64,000 nucleotides of DNA from Lapillicoccus jejuensis (GCF_006715055.1 NZ_VFMN01000001.1:1922001-1986000), one strand, 5' to 3'; shown: positions 8,457-17,306, counted from the first letter of the stretch. The notes: generated by a model from the sequence alone, not told the origin. Program-made: numbers and translations.

Positions 8457-10061
8457 GTGGCTCGCGGAGACGGACGACTCTCGCACGACCTCGACTCCCT
8501 CCAGGGGGGTGACAAGGGCCCGCAGGACGCCTGCGGCGTGTTCGGCGTCTGGGCCCCCGGGGAGGATGTCGCCAAGCTGACGTACTTCGGGCTCTACGCG
8601 CTGCAGCACCGCGGCCAGGAGTCCGCGGGCATCGCCACCGGCGACGGCAGCAAGATCCTCGTCTACAAGGACATGGGGCTGGTCAGCCAGGTCTTCGACG
8701 AGACCGCCCTGTCCTCGCTGCGCGGGCACCTGGCCATCGGCCACACCCGCTACTCCACGACCGGCGGCTCGACGTGGGAGAACGCCCAGCCGACCCTCGG
8801 GGGCGGCGGTGACAGCACCGTCGCGCTCGCCCACAACGGCAACCTCATCAACACCGTCGAGCTGCGCGACCTCGTCACCGAGCGCCTCGGCGCCGGCGCC
8901 TCGCGACGCGGTGAGCTCGGCCGCGGCAACACCAGCGACACCGCCCTCGTCACGACGCTGCTCGCCGCCGACCCGGACCGCAGCCTCGAGGCCACCGCGC
9001 TCGAGGTCCTCCCGCTGCTGCGCGGTGCGTTCTGCTTCGTCTTCATGGACGAGAACACGCTGTACGCCGCCCGCGACCCGTACGGCGTGCGCCCCCTCGC
9101 CCTCGGACGGCTCGAGCGCGGCTGGGTGGTCGCCTCCGAGACGGCCGCGCTGCAGACCATCGGGGCCAGCGTCGTGCGCGAGATCGAGCCCGGCGAGCTC
9201 GTCGTCATCGACGAGAACGGGCTGCGCTCGCACCGCTTCGCCGAGGCCCAGCCCAAGGGCTGCGTCTTCGAGTACGTCTACCTCGCCCGGCCCGACGCGG
9301 TCATCCGCGGCAAGGTCGTCCACGAGGCGCGCGTGGAGATGGGGCGGCAGCTGGCCCGCGAGCACCCCGTCGAGGCCGACCTCGTCATCGGGGTGCCGGA
9401 GTCGGGCGTGCCCGCCGCGGTGGGGTACTCGCAGGAGTCGGGGATCCCCTTCGGGCAGGGCTTCGTCAAGAACGCCTACGTCGGGCGGACCTTCATCCAG
9501 CCCTCGCAGACGCTGCGGCAGCTGGGGATCCGGCTCAAGCTCAACGCCCTCGAGCACACGATCCGTGGCAAGCGGCTCGTCGTCGTCGACGACTCGATCG
9601 TGCGCGGCAACACCCAGCGCGCTCAGGTGCGGATGCTGCGCGAGGCGGGCGCCGCCGAGATCCACGTGCGGATCTCCAGCCCGCCCATCACCTGGCCGTG
9701 CTTCTACGGCATCGACTTCGCGACCCGGGCCGAGCTCATCGCCACCGGGCTCGGCGTCGAGGAGATCCGCGCGTCGATCGGCGCCGACTCGCTCGGCTTC
9801 ATCTCCGAGGAGGGGATGACGGGCGCGACCGAGCAGCCGCCGAGCCAGCTGTGCACGGCGTGCTTCACCGGCCGCTACCCGATCGAGCTGCCCGAGGACG
9901 GGCGGATCGGCAAGCACGTCCTCGAGACGCTGCCGATCTCGGTCCGCACCGGCCACGACGCGGCCCTCGACCTCGGGGTCGACGAGCGGACCGAGCGCGA
10001 CGCCGAGGGCGTCCCCCTCGGGCTCGGCGGCGGGGCCGCCGACGCGCTGCTGCGCCCCTGA
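8457..10061 (+). CDS. purF: Amidophosphoribosyltransferase
   Basis: A 534-residue enzyme for the first committed step of purine synthesis (PRPP plus glutamine to phosphoribosylamine). A 25-residue propeptide precedes DACGVFG, whose Cys26 becomes the N-terminal nucleophile after processing. LQHRGQESAGIA and the class II glutaminase domain follow. The C-terminal phosphoribosyltransferase half has VVVDDSIVRGNT near residue 376 (PRPP loop) and the conserved QLCTACFTGRYPIELP tail, whose cysteines, with others, would bind a 4Fe-4S cluster as in the Bacillus-type enzyme. A GAGACT box ends seven bases before the GTG, so it may be leaderless. purM follows after one intervening gene. Confidence 0.97.
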   Translation: MARGDGRLSHDLDSLQGGDKGPQDACGVFGVWAPGEDVAKLTYFGLYALQHRGQESAGIATGDGSKILVYKDMGLVSQVFDETALSSLRGHLAIGHTRYSTTGGSTWENAQPTLGGGGDSTVALAHNGNLINTVELRDLVTERLGAGASRRGELGRGNTSDTALVTTLLAADPDRSLEATALEVLPLLRGAFCFVFMDENTLYAARDPYGVRPLALGRLERGWVVASETAALQTIGASVVREIEPGELVVIDENGLRSHRFAEAQPKGCVFEYVYLARPDAVIRGKVVHEARVEMGRQLAREHPVEADLVIGVPESGVPAAVGYSQESGIPFGQGFVKNAYVGRTFIQPSQTLRQLGIRLKLNALEHTIRGKRLVVVDDSIVRGNTQRAQVRMLREAGAAEIHVRISSPPITWPCFYGIDFATRAELIATGLGVEEIRASIGADSLGFISEEGMTGATEQPPSQLCTACFTGRYPIELPEDGRIGKHVLETLPISVRTGHDAALDLGVDERTERDAEGVPLGLGGGAADALLRP

Positions 10062-10170
10062 CGACGCCCTCGTGCGCCGGATCGGCGTACGGTGCCTCCC
10101 GGCCCGTGGCACACTGGCGGCCAAGACCTACTTGAACGGTAGGAATTGACAGGGGATGCAGGAGGACACG

Positions 10171-12987
10171 GTGGCCGGGGCGGACGTTCACAGCGACACG
10201 CAGGGGTACGACGCAGCGGGTCACCCGGGTCCGGCCCGGGTCGCCGTCGTCGGCGCGGGACCGGCCGGCACGCTCGTCGCCGCGGCCCTGGCCCGGCTCG
10301 GCGCGCTCCCGACCGGCCTCGAGGTGCTGCTCGTCGACGACGACGCCGGCGACGGCCGCGGGACGGCGTTCTCCACCTCGTGCCCGGACCACCTGCTCAA
10401 CGTGCGGGCCCGCGACCTGTCGGCCCGGCCGGAGGTCGCCGGCGACTTCGTCGACTGGGTCCGCGCGCACCGCGACCCGGCCGCCGGACCCGACGACTTC
10501 CTCCCGCGCGGGTGGTTCGGCGACTATCTCGCCGCCCTGCAGTCGCAGCTGCTCGCGCCCGACGCCACCGACGCCACCGACGCCATCGACGCCACCGGCG
10601 TGACCGTCCGCCGGGTGCCGGCCGGCGCGCTGGCGGTCGACGAGTCCGGTGAGGGGGCCGAGCGCCGCACGGCGCTGGTGCTGCGCTCGGGGGAGCGGCT
10701 GCCCGTCGACGCCGTCGTGCTCGCCGTCGGGACGGAGCGGCCCGGCCTGGACTGGGTGCCGCCGACCCTGCTCGCCTCCGACCGGCTCGTCGCCGACCCC
10801 TGGCGCCCGGGAGCGCTCGACCGACCGGCGGGCGCGCCTCCGGGTACCGTCCTCGTCGTCGGCACCGGGCTGACGATGGCCGACATCGCCCTCACCGTCG
10901 CCGCCGACGGCGACCGCGTCGTCGCCCTGTCGCGGCGCGGCCGCCTCCCCCTGCCGCACAGCGCGCAGCGCCGCGCCCCGCGCCCGTCGACCGCGCTCAC
11001 CGCCGCCATCGGCGACCAGGTCGCGCTGCCGGCGGAGCGCGTGGAGCGGCTCGTGCGCGAGCACCTGCTCGCCGGCGCCCGCGGCGGCGACTGGCGACCC
11101 GCGATGGACGGCTTGCGCCCGCTCACCGCCCTGCTGTGGCAGCGGGTGCCCGAGGACGAGCGCCGCGCCCTGCTGCGCGACGGGATCCCCGCGTGGGAGG
11201 TGCGCCGGCACCGGATGCCCCCGGCCACCGCCGCGGCCCTGGCCCGGCTGCGCCGCGAGGGCCGGCTGGAGGTGCGCCGCGGCGAGGTCGCCGACGTCGA
11301 GCCGCTGCCCGACGGCCGGCTGCTCGTCGCGCTCGCCGACGGCGGGCGCGTCGTCGTCGACCGGGTCGTCAACGCCACGGGGCCCGAGCGCGAGGTCTCC
11401 CGCAGCCGCAACCCCGTCGTCGTCGACCTGCTCGCCTCGGGCCTGGGCACCGCCGGACCGCTCGGCATGGGGCTGGCGACCGACCCCGGTGGCCGGCTGC
11501 TGGGGCGTCGTACGGCCCCGGCGGTGTGGGCGGTCGGCGCGCTGCGCCGCGGTGAGCTGTGGGAGACCACGGCCGTCCCCGAGCTGCGGGCACAGGCCGT
11601 CTCGGTCGCCGCCCAGGTCGTCGCCCGGCTGCGCACCCGCCCGACCGCCACGGGTCCCGCGAGCCGGCCGCAGGTCCCCCGTCGGGACCGTCCGTCGCGC
11701 CCGCTCGACCGGCACGGCAACCCCCTGACGACGACAGCCGAGGCCGCGGCAGCGTTCGACCGCGGCCTGCTGCGGGTGCTGCGCGTCCAGTCCGGCGCCG
11801 AGGAGGCCTTCGCCGAGGCGGTCCGCCTCGACGGGGGGTTCGCGCTCGGGCACGCCGCGCTGGCCCTGGTCACCCACGAGCTCGGGTCGACGGGGGACCC
11901 GGCGGAGGCGCTCGCCACCGCCCGGGCCACGCTCGACCACCGGGCGACCGACCGCGAGCGCAGCCTCGTCGACGTCGTCACCCGCCGCCTGCACGGCACG
12001 CGCCTCGACGGCGACCGCGCGCTGCGGGCCCACGTCGACGCCTTCCCGCGCGACGGGCTCGCGGTGAGCGTCGCCGTCCCGACCATCGCCTTCTCCGGCG
12101 TCACCGACCTGCAGCACGAGGCGTGGGCGCTCGTCGAGTCGCTGCGCCCGGCCTGGGGGGACGACTGGTTCTTCACCGGGCTGCTCGCCTTCGTGCGCCA
12201 GGAGCAGGGCCGGTACGACGAAGCCGACCGCCTGTCCGCCCGTTCCCTCGCGCGGGAGCCGGGCGCCGGTCACGCCGTGCACGCCCGCACCCACGTGTTC
12301 TACGAGACCGGCGCGCACGCCGAGGGTCTGCGGTGGCTCGACGGCTGGATCCGCGGGGGCGGGCACGAGGCCTCGCACCGGGCGCACTTCGCCTGGCACG
12401 CGGCCCTGCACGAGCTCGCCCTCGGCTCCGTCGAGGACCTGCGGCGCCGCTACGAGGCCCAGCTCGCCCCGCCGATGGTGTCCGGCGTGCGGGCCCTCGT
12501 CGACTCGGCGTCGCTGCTGTGGCGGTGTCGGGTCACCGGCAGCTGGGACGACGAGCTGCCCGTCCGCGCGGTGCTCGACAGCGTCGACGACCGGCTGCTG
12601 GCGCAGCCGACGACGCCGTTCACCGCCCTGCACGCGGCGGTCGCCCTCGCCGCGGCGCGCGACGTCGCGGGGCTGGCCCGGCTGCGGGCCCACGCCGCCG
12701 CGCGGCCGCACCCGGTCATGCGCGACGTCGTCGTCGCCCTGTGCGACGCGCTCACCGCGGTCGCCGAGGAGCGCTGGGACGACGCCGTCCGGACCCTGCG
12801 GCTGCTCGGGCCGTGGGTGGCCCAGCTGGGCGGCAGCGACGCGCAGCGCGAGGTCGTCGAGGAGACGCTGCTGCTCGCGCTCGTCCGGGCCGGACGGTGC
12901 GGCGAGGCGCGCCGGCTGCTCGAGGCCCGGCTCGACCGGCGCCCGTCGCCGATCGACACCCGGCGTCTCGCGGGCGTCCCGGGCTGA
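10171..12987 (+). CDS. FAD/NAD(P)-binding oxidoreductase fused to a TTC38-like TPR domain
   Basis: About 938 residues from GTG 10171, which has AGGAGG five bases upstream; ATG 10156 is an in-frame alternative. Residues about 25-33 form the dinucleotide-binding loop VAVVGAGPAG. The next 450 residues match the FAD-NAD(P)-binding family: GTAFSTSCPDHLLNVRARDLS, VVGTGLTMADIAL, VVNATGPE, PLGMGLATDPGGRLLG. After a Pro/Arg linker, residues about 515-938 form an alpha-helical domain similar to tetratricopeptide repeat protein 38 (AAAAFDRGLLRVLR, ALVESLRPAWGDDWFF, HAVHARTHVFYETGAHAEG). I know of no defined function for this combination. It sits between purF and purM. A 9-bp in-frame repeat lies near 10561. 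Confidence 0.82.
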   Translation: MAGADVHSDTQGYDAAGHPGPARVAVVGAGPAGTLVAAALARLGALPTGLEVLLVDDDAGDGRGTAFSTSCPDHLLNVRARDLSARPEVAGDFVDWVRAHRDPAAGPDDFLPRGWFGDYLAALQSQLLAPDATDATDAIDATGVTVRRVPAGALAVDESGEGAERRTALVLRSGERLPVDAVVLAVGTERPGLDWVPPTLLASDRLVADPWRPGALDRPAGAPPGTVLVVGTGLTMADIALTVAADGDRVVALSRRGRLPLPHSAQRRAPRPSTALTAAIGDQVALPAERVERLVREHLLAGARGGDWRPAMDGLRPLTALLWQRVPEDERRALLRDGIPAWEVRRHRMPPATAAALARLRREGRLEVRRGEVADVEPLPDGRLLVALADGGRVVVDRVVNATGPEREVSRSRNPVVVDLLASGLGTAGPLGMGLATDPGGRLLGRRTAPAVWAVGALRRGELWETTAVPELRAQAVSVAAQVVARLRTRPTATGPASRPQVPRRDRPSRPLDRHGNPLTTTAEAAAAFDRGLLRVLRVQSGAEEAFAEAVRLDGGFALGHAALALVTHELGSTGDPAEALATARATLDHRATDRERSLVDVVTRRLHGTRLDGDRALRAHVDAFPRDGLAVSVAVPTIAFSGVTDLQHEAWALVESLRPAWGDDWFFTGLLAFVRQEQGRYDEADRLSARSLAREPGAGHAVHARTHVFYETGAHAEGLRWLDGWIRGGGHEASHRAHFAWHAALHELALGSVEDLRRRYEAQLAPPMVSGVRALVDSASLLWRCRVTGSWDDELPVRAVLDSVDDRLLAQPTTPFTALHAAVALAAARDVAGLARLRAHAAARPHPVMRDVVVALCDALTAVAEERWDDAVRTLRLLGPWVAQLGGSDAQREVVEETLLLALVRAGRCGEARRLLEARLDRRPSPIDTRRLAGVPG
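10561..10596. repeat. 9-bp tandem repeat, four copies, in frame
   Basis: GACGCCACC occurs twice, then GACGCCATC, then GACGCCACC. It encodes a run of Asp-Ala-Thr/Ile units in the FAD-TPR fusion protein. The length and copy number match the unrelated repeat at 6287-6322. Confidence 0.9.
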
Positions 12988-13021
12988 GGCCCGGGGGCGC
13001 GGCGCCGATACGCTGGCGGGC

Positions 13022-14143
13022 GTGACTGACGACGCGCCGATCACCTATGCCGCCGCCGGGGTCGACGTGGAGGCGGGTGACAAGGCCGTCGAGCTGATGA
13101 AGGCGGCCGTCGCGCGGGCTCAGCGCCCCGAGGTGCTCGGCGGCCTCGGCGGGTTCGCCGGGCTGTTCGACGCGAGCGCGCTGGCCCGGATGAGCCGTCC
13201 GGTGCTCGCGACGTCGACCGACGGCATCGGCACCAAGGTCGCCATCGCCCAGGCCCTGGACCGCCACGACACGATCGGGCTCGACCTCGTCGGCATGGTC
13301 GTCGACGACATCGTCGTCTGCGGGGCCGAGCCGCTCTTCATGACCGACTACATCGCGACCGGCAGGGTCGTCCCCGAGAGGGTCGCCGCCATCGTGTCCG
13401 GCATCGCCGCCGGCTGCGCCCAGGCCGGCTGCGCCCTCGTCGGCGGCGAGACCGCCGAGCACCCCGGGCTGCTCGAGCCGGACGAGTACGACGTCGCCGG
13501 CGCCGCGACCGGCGTCGTGGAGCACGCCGACCTGCTCGGGCCCCAGCGGGTCCGCGCCGGGGACGTCGTCGTGGCCCTGGCCAGCAGCGGGCTGCACTCC
13601 AACGGCTACTCGCTGGTGCGCCGGGTCGTCGCCGCCGCGGGCTGGGCGCTCGACCGCGACGTGCCGGAGTTCGGCCGCACCCTCGGTGAGGAGCTGCTCA
13701 CCCCCACCCGGGTGTACGCCGCCGACCTGCTGGCCCTCGTGCGCACGCCCGGCGTCGACGTGCACGCGCTCAGCCACGTCACCGGGGGCGGCCTCGCCGC
13801 CAACCTGGCGCGGGTCCTGCCCGGCGGGGTCACCGCCGTCGTCGACCGCGCCACGTGGACCCCGCCCGCCGTGTTCGGGACCGTCGCCGCGCTCGGCCGC
13901 GTGCCACGGGCCGACCTCGAGCGCACCCTCAACCAGGGCGTCGGGTTCGTCGCCGTCCTGCCCGCCGAGGACGCCGACGAGAGCCTCGCCGTCCTCCGCT
14001 CGCGCGGCATCGACGGGTGGGTCGCCGGCCGCGTCCACGCGGACGAGGACGCGCCGTACGGCGACGCGGTGGAGACCGTCCGCGGCGCCAAGGGCGTCGA
14101 CGGCGGGTCGGTCCGGATGGTCGGCGAGCACCCGCGGGCCTGA
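13022..14143 (+). CDS. purM: Phosphoribosylformylglycinamidine cyclo-ligase
   Basis: A 373-residue AIR synthetase, the fifth step of purine synthesis: ATP-dependent closure of FGAM to AIR. Signatures are TYAAAGVDVEAGD at the N-terminus, STDGIGTKVAIA (ATP loop), GLDLVGMVVDDIVVCGAEPLFMTDYIA, LVGGETAEHPG and ASSGLHSNGYSLVR, all in the usual order. A TACGCT box at 13009-13014 ends seven bases before the GTG, so a leaderless transcript independent of purF is likely. The C-terminus ends near the convergent HNH gene. Confidence 0.97.
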   Translation: MTDDAPITYAAAGVDVEAGDKAVELMKAAVARAQRPEVLGGLGGFAGLFDASALARMSRPVLATSTDGIGTKVAIAQALDRHDTIGLDLVGMVVDDIVVCGAEPLFMTDYIATGRVVPERVAAIVSGIAAGCAQAGCALVGGETAEHPGLLEPDEYDVAGAATGVVEHADLLGPQRVRAGDVVVALASSGLHSNGYSLVRRVVAAAGWALDRDVPEFGRTLGEELLTPTRVYAADLLALVRTPGVDVHALSHVTGGGLAANLARVLPGGVTAVVDRATWTPPAVFGTVAALGRVPRADLERTLNQGVGFVAVLPAEDADESLAVLRSRGIDGWVAGRVHADEDAPYGDAVETVRGAKGVDGGSVRMVGEHPRA

Positions 14144-14193
14144 CTCCTCCCGTCGTCTCCCCACGTCGTCTCCCCCCGTCGTCGCCTCCCCGG

Positions 14194-15801
14194 TCACGCT
14201 GCACGCTCCCGGACCGCTGCCGGTTCGGTGGCGTACGTGCGTCCTAGGGGCGAGGTCCACGTGCAGATCCCGTCGGTGGTGAGGGCGTAGGTCCACGGTG
14301 TGTGGGTCTTGAAGCGGTGGTGGGTGACGCAGAGGCAGGCGAGGTTGTCGACGGTCGTGGGGCCGGTGGGGAACGGGACGACGTGGTCGAGCTGGGTGCG
14401 GGCGGCGGGGACGGAGCAGCCGGGGAAGCGGCAGTGGCCGTCGCGGGCGCGTACCGCTCTGGCGACCGCGACGGCGGGTCGGTAGGTCGTCGGGTCGTGG
14501 GTCAGGAGGGCGCCGGTCCTCGGGTGGCACCCGTGGAGGCGTACCCGGGTGTCGGGGTCGGCCAGCAGTCTGGCGACCGCCTCGGCGAGGACGAACCCGA
14601 CCATGGGGTGCTGCACCCCGATCGACCAGCCGATCGACCAGCCGACCGACCAGCCGACCGCCGGATCCGCAGGGGCGGCGGCCCGGGGTGGTCTCGACGA
14701 CGGCGGCGGGTCCGTTGGTGCGCCGCCGGTCGTCGGGACGAGATGGAGGTCCCGCTCCTGCTCGGCGACCTCCACGAGCGCGGCCAGCCCACGCTCGGCC
14801 ACCGACCACGTGAGGTCGGGGACCAGACTGAGCGCCGGGCGGCGATCGCCGTGCACGTCGGTTATGGAGGCATCGGCCCCGCGATCGTCTACCACGCCGT
14901 CGCCTGCCATGCCGACCGTCTCGGGCCAGGCGTCGAGGGGGACGGTCAGGTCGACCGTCGTCGTGATGGTGGCCCGACCGAGGACGAGCGAGACCAGCGC
15001 CTGGGCCCGGGCCGGACCGACGGTGAGGGACGGGTCGGCCCGCAGGTACTCCCCCGCCAGCTCGTCGATGGCCGCCCACACGGACAGCGAGTCCTCGGAC
15101 GGCAGCGACGCCGACCAGGTGCTCATCCCGGGGTCCAGGCCGGGTCCGACGCGCACGAACGCGTCGCGTCGGGCGCTCTCGGCCCGCCGCTGCTGGGACT
15201 CGGGGTCGACGTGGGCCGCGGCCGCGGCGACGCGCTTGCGCAGGGCCGGGACGTCGAGGTCGGTGGGGCCGAGGCGGTACCGCGTCGACACGAGCTCGGG
15301 GTGGACGACGGCGTCGTCGTACGCCGGACGGTGCTCACGGGCGACCTCGAAGGCCTGGTGGGCGACGACCCGCGCGCGGGCCAGGTCGAGCCGGCCGGCG
15401 CGCACGAGCCCGAGGGTCTGCGGCAGGTCCCGGGCGAGCATGCGGGCGTCGTCGAGCAGCGCGCTCACCGCCCGACGGCCCAGCCGCAGCGCGGGGGCCA
15501 GCTCGACGGCGGCGACGTCGTCCCCCTCGGGACCGAGGGCGCACCTGCCTCTCGCGCGCAGGTCGGCCTTGTCCTGCTCCACCTCCTCGACCGTGCGGCG
15601 GGCGAAGGCCTCCAGGGCCAGCACCTGGATCGCGTCCAGTGCCGAGGTCGCCCGGCGGACCAGCTCCACGACGGCCAGCGCCTCGTCGACCTCGAGGTCC
15701 ACCAGGGCGGTGTCCGTCAGCGACTCGAGGTCCGGGACGACACCCAGCGGCGAGCGCAGGCCGTCACCGACCTGCTCCATGGTCCCCCGCCACCCGGTCA
15801 T
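14194..15801 (-). CDS. DUF222 / 13E12-type HNH endonuclease-like protein
   Basis: 535 residues from ATG 15801, with GAGGAG at the right distance upstream. An N-terminal DUF222 helical domain (SALDAIQVLALEAFARR, LRLGRRAVSALLDDARML, AGRLDLARARVVAHQAFE) is followed by a C-terminal HNH module with GHCRFPGC, QLDHVVPF, NLACLCVTHH. This is the 13E12 repeat family of actinobacteria. Its promoter carries a perfect mycobacterial SOS box, matching the known DNA-damage control of 13E12 genes in Mycobacterium. A three-copy 12-bp in-frame repeat (14620-14655) encodes Gly-Trp-Ser-Ile/Val units between the domains. Nuclease activity is plausible but unproven for this family. Confidence 0.93.
   Translation of the reverse strand: MTGWRGTMEQVGDGLRSPLGVVPDLESLTDTALVDLEVDEALAVVELVRRATSALDAIQVLALEAFARRTVEEVEQDKADLRARGRCALGPEGDDVAAVELAPALRLGRRAVSALLDDARMLARDLPQTLGLVRAGRLDLARARVVAHQAFEVAREHRPAYDDAVVHPELVSTRYRLGPTDLDVPALRKRVAAAAAHVDPESQQRRAESARRDAFVRVGPGLDPGMSTWSASLPSEDSLSVWAAIDELAGEYLRADPSLTVGPARAQALVSLVLGRATITTTVDLTVPLDAWPETVGMAGDGVVDDRGADASITDVHGDRRPALSLVPDLTWSVAERGLAALVEVAEQERDLHLVPTTGGAPTDPPPSSRPPRAAAPADPAVGWSVGWSIGWSIGVQHPMVGFVLAEAVARLLADPDTRVRLHGCHPRTGALLTHDPTTYRPAVAVARAVRARDGHCRFPGCSVPAARTQLDHVVPFPTGPTTVDNLACLCVTHHRFKTHTPWTYALTTDGICTWTSPLGRTYATEPAAVRERAA
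14620..14655. repeat. 12-bp tandem repeat, three copies
   Basis: GATCGACCAGCC occurs twice and then GACCGACCAGCC, with a partial fourth copy. It encodes four-residue Gly-Trp-Ser-Ile/Val units in the linker before the HNH domain. Confidence 0.9.
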
Positions 15802-15815
15802 CGCCGTCTCCTCGT

Positions 15816-15831
15816 TCGAACGTGTGTTCGA
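15816..15831 (-). promoter_or_regulatory. LexA SOS box
   Basis: TCGAAC-GTGT-GTTCGA is an exact match to the mycobacterial SOS consensus TCGAAC(N4)GTTCGA. It lies directly downstream of the -10 box of the HNH gene promoter, where bound LexA would block transcription. Confidence 0.92.
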
Positions 15832-15859
15832 TTCTACGACGAGAGCGTCACGGGGACAA
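15831..15859 (-). promoter_or_regulatory. Promoter of the HNH gene
   Basis: Reading leftward, TTGTCC (15859-15854), 17 bases, then TAGAAT (15836-15831). The -10 box abuts the SOS box. Spacing and both hexamers fit a housekeeping-sigma promoter. Confidence 0.82.
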
Positions 15860-16432
15860 GGGTGATGTCTCAGGACATCGGTGACGGCCCACCGTGAGAT
15901 CGCCAGACGGGCGCCTGCATCTGTGGGGTCATGAGGAGGCATCGTCGGACACCCGGGGCAGAAGTGTCACCACCTCGCCGCGCGGAAGAGTCGCGACGAC
16001 ATCGGCAACCCCGGGGCGCCCGCTGCCGACGTCGGATCCGCCGGGGGAGGGGCAGGTGCAGGCGGGGGACGACGCCGTGCCCTCAGCTGACGACGGTGTC
16101 GCCGTCGACGTTGCCGTCACCAGGGTACCGGTACGTCACGGCAGCAGTGAGTGAACGCGGTGCCGTCCAGCAGGACACCGGTGACGATCCCGCACCAAGA
16201 TCGGACGCGCTCGGCCTCCGCAGGCGGCGCAGAGCAACCGCGCCGGCGCCCTCGCCGCTCAGCCGTCCCGGGCTGGCGACAGGAAAACCAGCAGGATCGC
16301 ACCGTGGAGACCACAGCGGGGCAGCAAGGACCCGCTTCACCTGGTACGACGACGTGCGTCACCGACGCGGTCCTGGCGGACCGAGCACACGACCCGCGGG
16401 GCGGGTCAGACCGACCGGAGGGCCGGCGAGCG
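15860..16432. other. Gene-poor stretch with possible decayed leftward coding sequence
   Basis: No confident gene lies here. On the minus strand two short frames look faintly coding: 16083-16340 ends in TYRYPGDGNVDGDTVVS, and 15929-16120 ends in VADVVATLPRGEVVTLL. They are in different frames and could be pieces of one decayed gene. Base composition is less GC-rich than the flanks. Confidence 0.35.
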
Positions 16433-16633
16433 TCATCGCTCGCCGGAGGCCCACCGTCCGAAGTCGTCCTCGTCGTCGTCCCCGGCGTCGTCGGTCCCGG
16501 GGGACCACCGCTCGGGAGCGTGCGACGTGGAATGCAGTTCTCGCTCAAGCGAACTGAAGTCGGTGTTGGGAGAGAAGTACTTCAGCTCCCGAGCGACCTT
16601 GGTCTGCTTGGCCTTCGCCCGGCCGCGCCCCAT
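16433..16633 (-). CDS. DUF3073 family protein
   Basis: A 66-residue protein starting MGRGRAKAKQTKVARELKY, the hallmark of actinobacterial DUF3073, with an acidic tail (DDAGDDDEDDFGRW). The start at ATG 16633 has GAGGGGG upstream. The family is small, highly conserved and of unknown function, and often lies near purM and bldC as here. The basic N-terminus suggests nucleic-acid contact, but that is inference. Confidence 0.92.
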   Translation of the reverse strand: MGRGRAKAKQTKVARELKYFSPNTDFSSLERELHSTSHAPERWSPGTDDAGDDDEDDFGRWASGER

Positions 16634-17114
16634 GGCGTGACCCCCTCGTGCGTCTGCCGGGGCAGCATCACAGGATCAGGCAGCGCAGGCCGCTCGACCC
16701 CGCGGAGCGGACCCGGGAATCGTGTGTACTCGTGGTGACAACGCTACCTCAGCCCTGCGCCGTTCGCGTAGCAGGGCGCGAGAGCGGTCGGCGGCGGCAG
16801 CCGGGCCCGGCCGGCGGGAGGGCCGCGGTCGGGGCCGAGTGTCGGCAATCCGCCGTCGCGGATCTCGACGGTGACTCTGGACCGCCTACCCTACTTCGGG
16901 TAAATTGACCGATTGGGGCTGGATGCACGGTCGGTCCGCGGCGGGGAGCCGTGGCCGGCAGGACGCGCGGGGGCGCGTTCACGAGGCGCGTACGACATGG
17001 CGACAAAAGACTCCAAAGTCCGTTTTGTCGGTGTATCGTGGGCGTGGGGAAACAGCACGATCACCTGGTGGGGGCACCGGTGACCAACCGATGAGGAAAA
17101 GCGGGGAGAACGAC
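16634..17114. other. Divergent intergenic region between DUF3073 and bldC
   Basis: This 480-bp region holds no gene that I can support. It contains a small TACCC/GGGTA inverted repeat (16889-16904), the strong palindrome at 17001-17030, and a TATCGT hexamer at 17034-17039 that may serve bldC. It should hold promoters for both genes; the long leader is consistent with complex control of bldC. Confidence 0.5.
17001..17030. promoter_or_regulatory. Nested palindrome upstream of bldC
   Basis: CGACAAAA-GACT-CCAA-AGTC-CG-TTTTGTCG: the outer 8-bp arms and inner 4-bp arms are perfect, offset by two bases on the right. It is AT-rich for this genome and lies about 85 bp before the bldC start, next to a possible -10 box. 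A regulator binding site is likely; the protein is unknown. Confidence 0.65.
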
Positions 17115-17306
17115 ATGGCAGTTTCCATCGAGACGCAGGAGCACGAGAAGCTCCTGACGCCGGCCGAGGTGGCCGCGATGTTCCGTGTGGACCCGAAGAC
17201 CGTGACGCGCTGGGCCAAGGCCGGCAAGCTCACGGCGATCCGGACCCTGGGCGGGCACCGGCGCTACCTCGAGAGCGAGGTCAGCCGCCTCCTCGGGTCG
17301 CACTGA
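17115..17306 (+). CDS. bldC: BldC, MerR-like developmental DNA-binding protein
   Basis: A 63-residue protein with ATG 17115 after GGGGAG. LLTPAEVAAMFRVDPKTVTRWAKAGKL and RTLGGHRRYLESEV are the winged-helix MerR/excisionase fold of BldC, conserved across actinobacteria whether or not they sporulate. In Streptomyces it binds cooperatively to AT-rich direct repeats and controls the timing of development. Here it is monocistronic with a long upstream region. The sequence is almost identical to known BldC over the helix-turn-helix. Confidence 0.95.
   Translation: MAVSIETQEHEKLLTPAEVAAMFRVDPKTVTRWAKAGKLTAIRTLGGHRRYLESEVSRLLGSH

Noticed and set aside
9865-13044. 1059-codon minus-strand frame across purF, the FAD-TPR fusion and purM
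   Set aside because: Antisense of three confident genes; translation is compositional noise (RRG, VGG, AEG runs).
16117-16548. 143-codon minus-strand frame upstream of the DUF3073 gene end
   Set aside because: Overlaps the DUF3073 gene in another frame, has poor composition and no homology that I can see.
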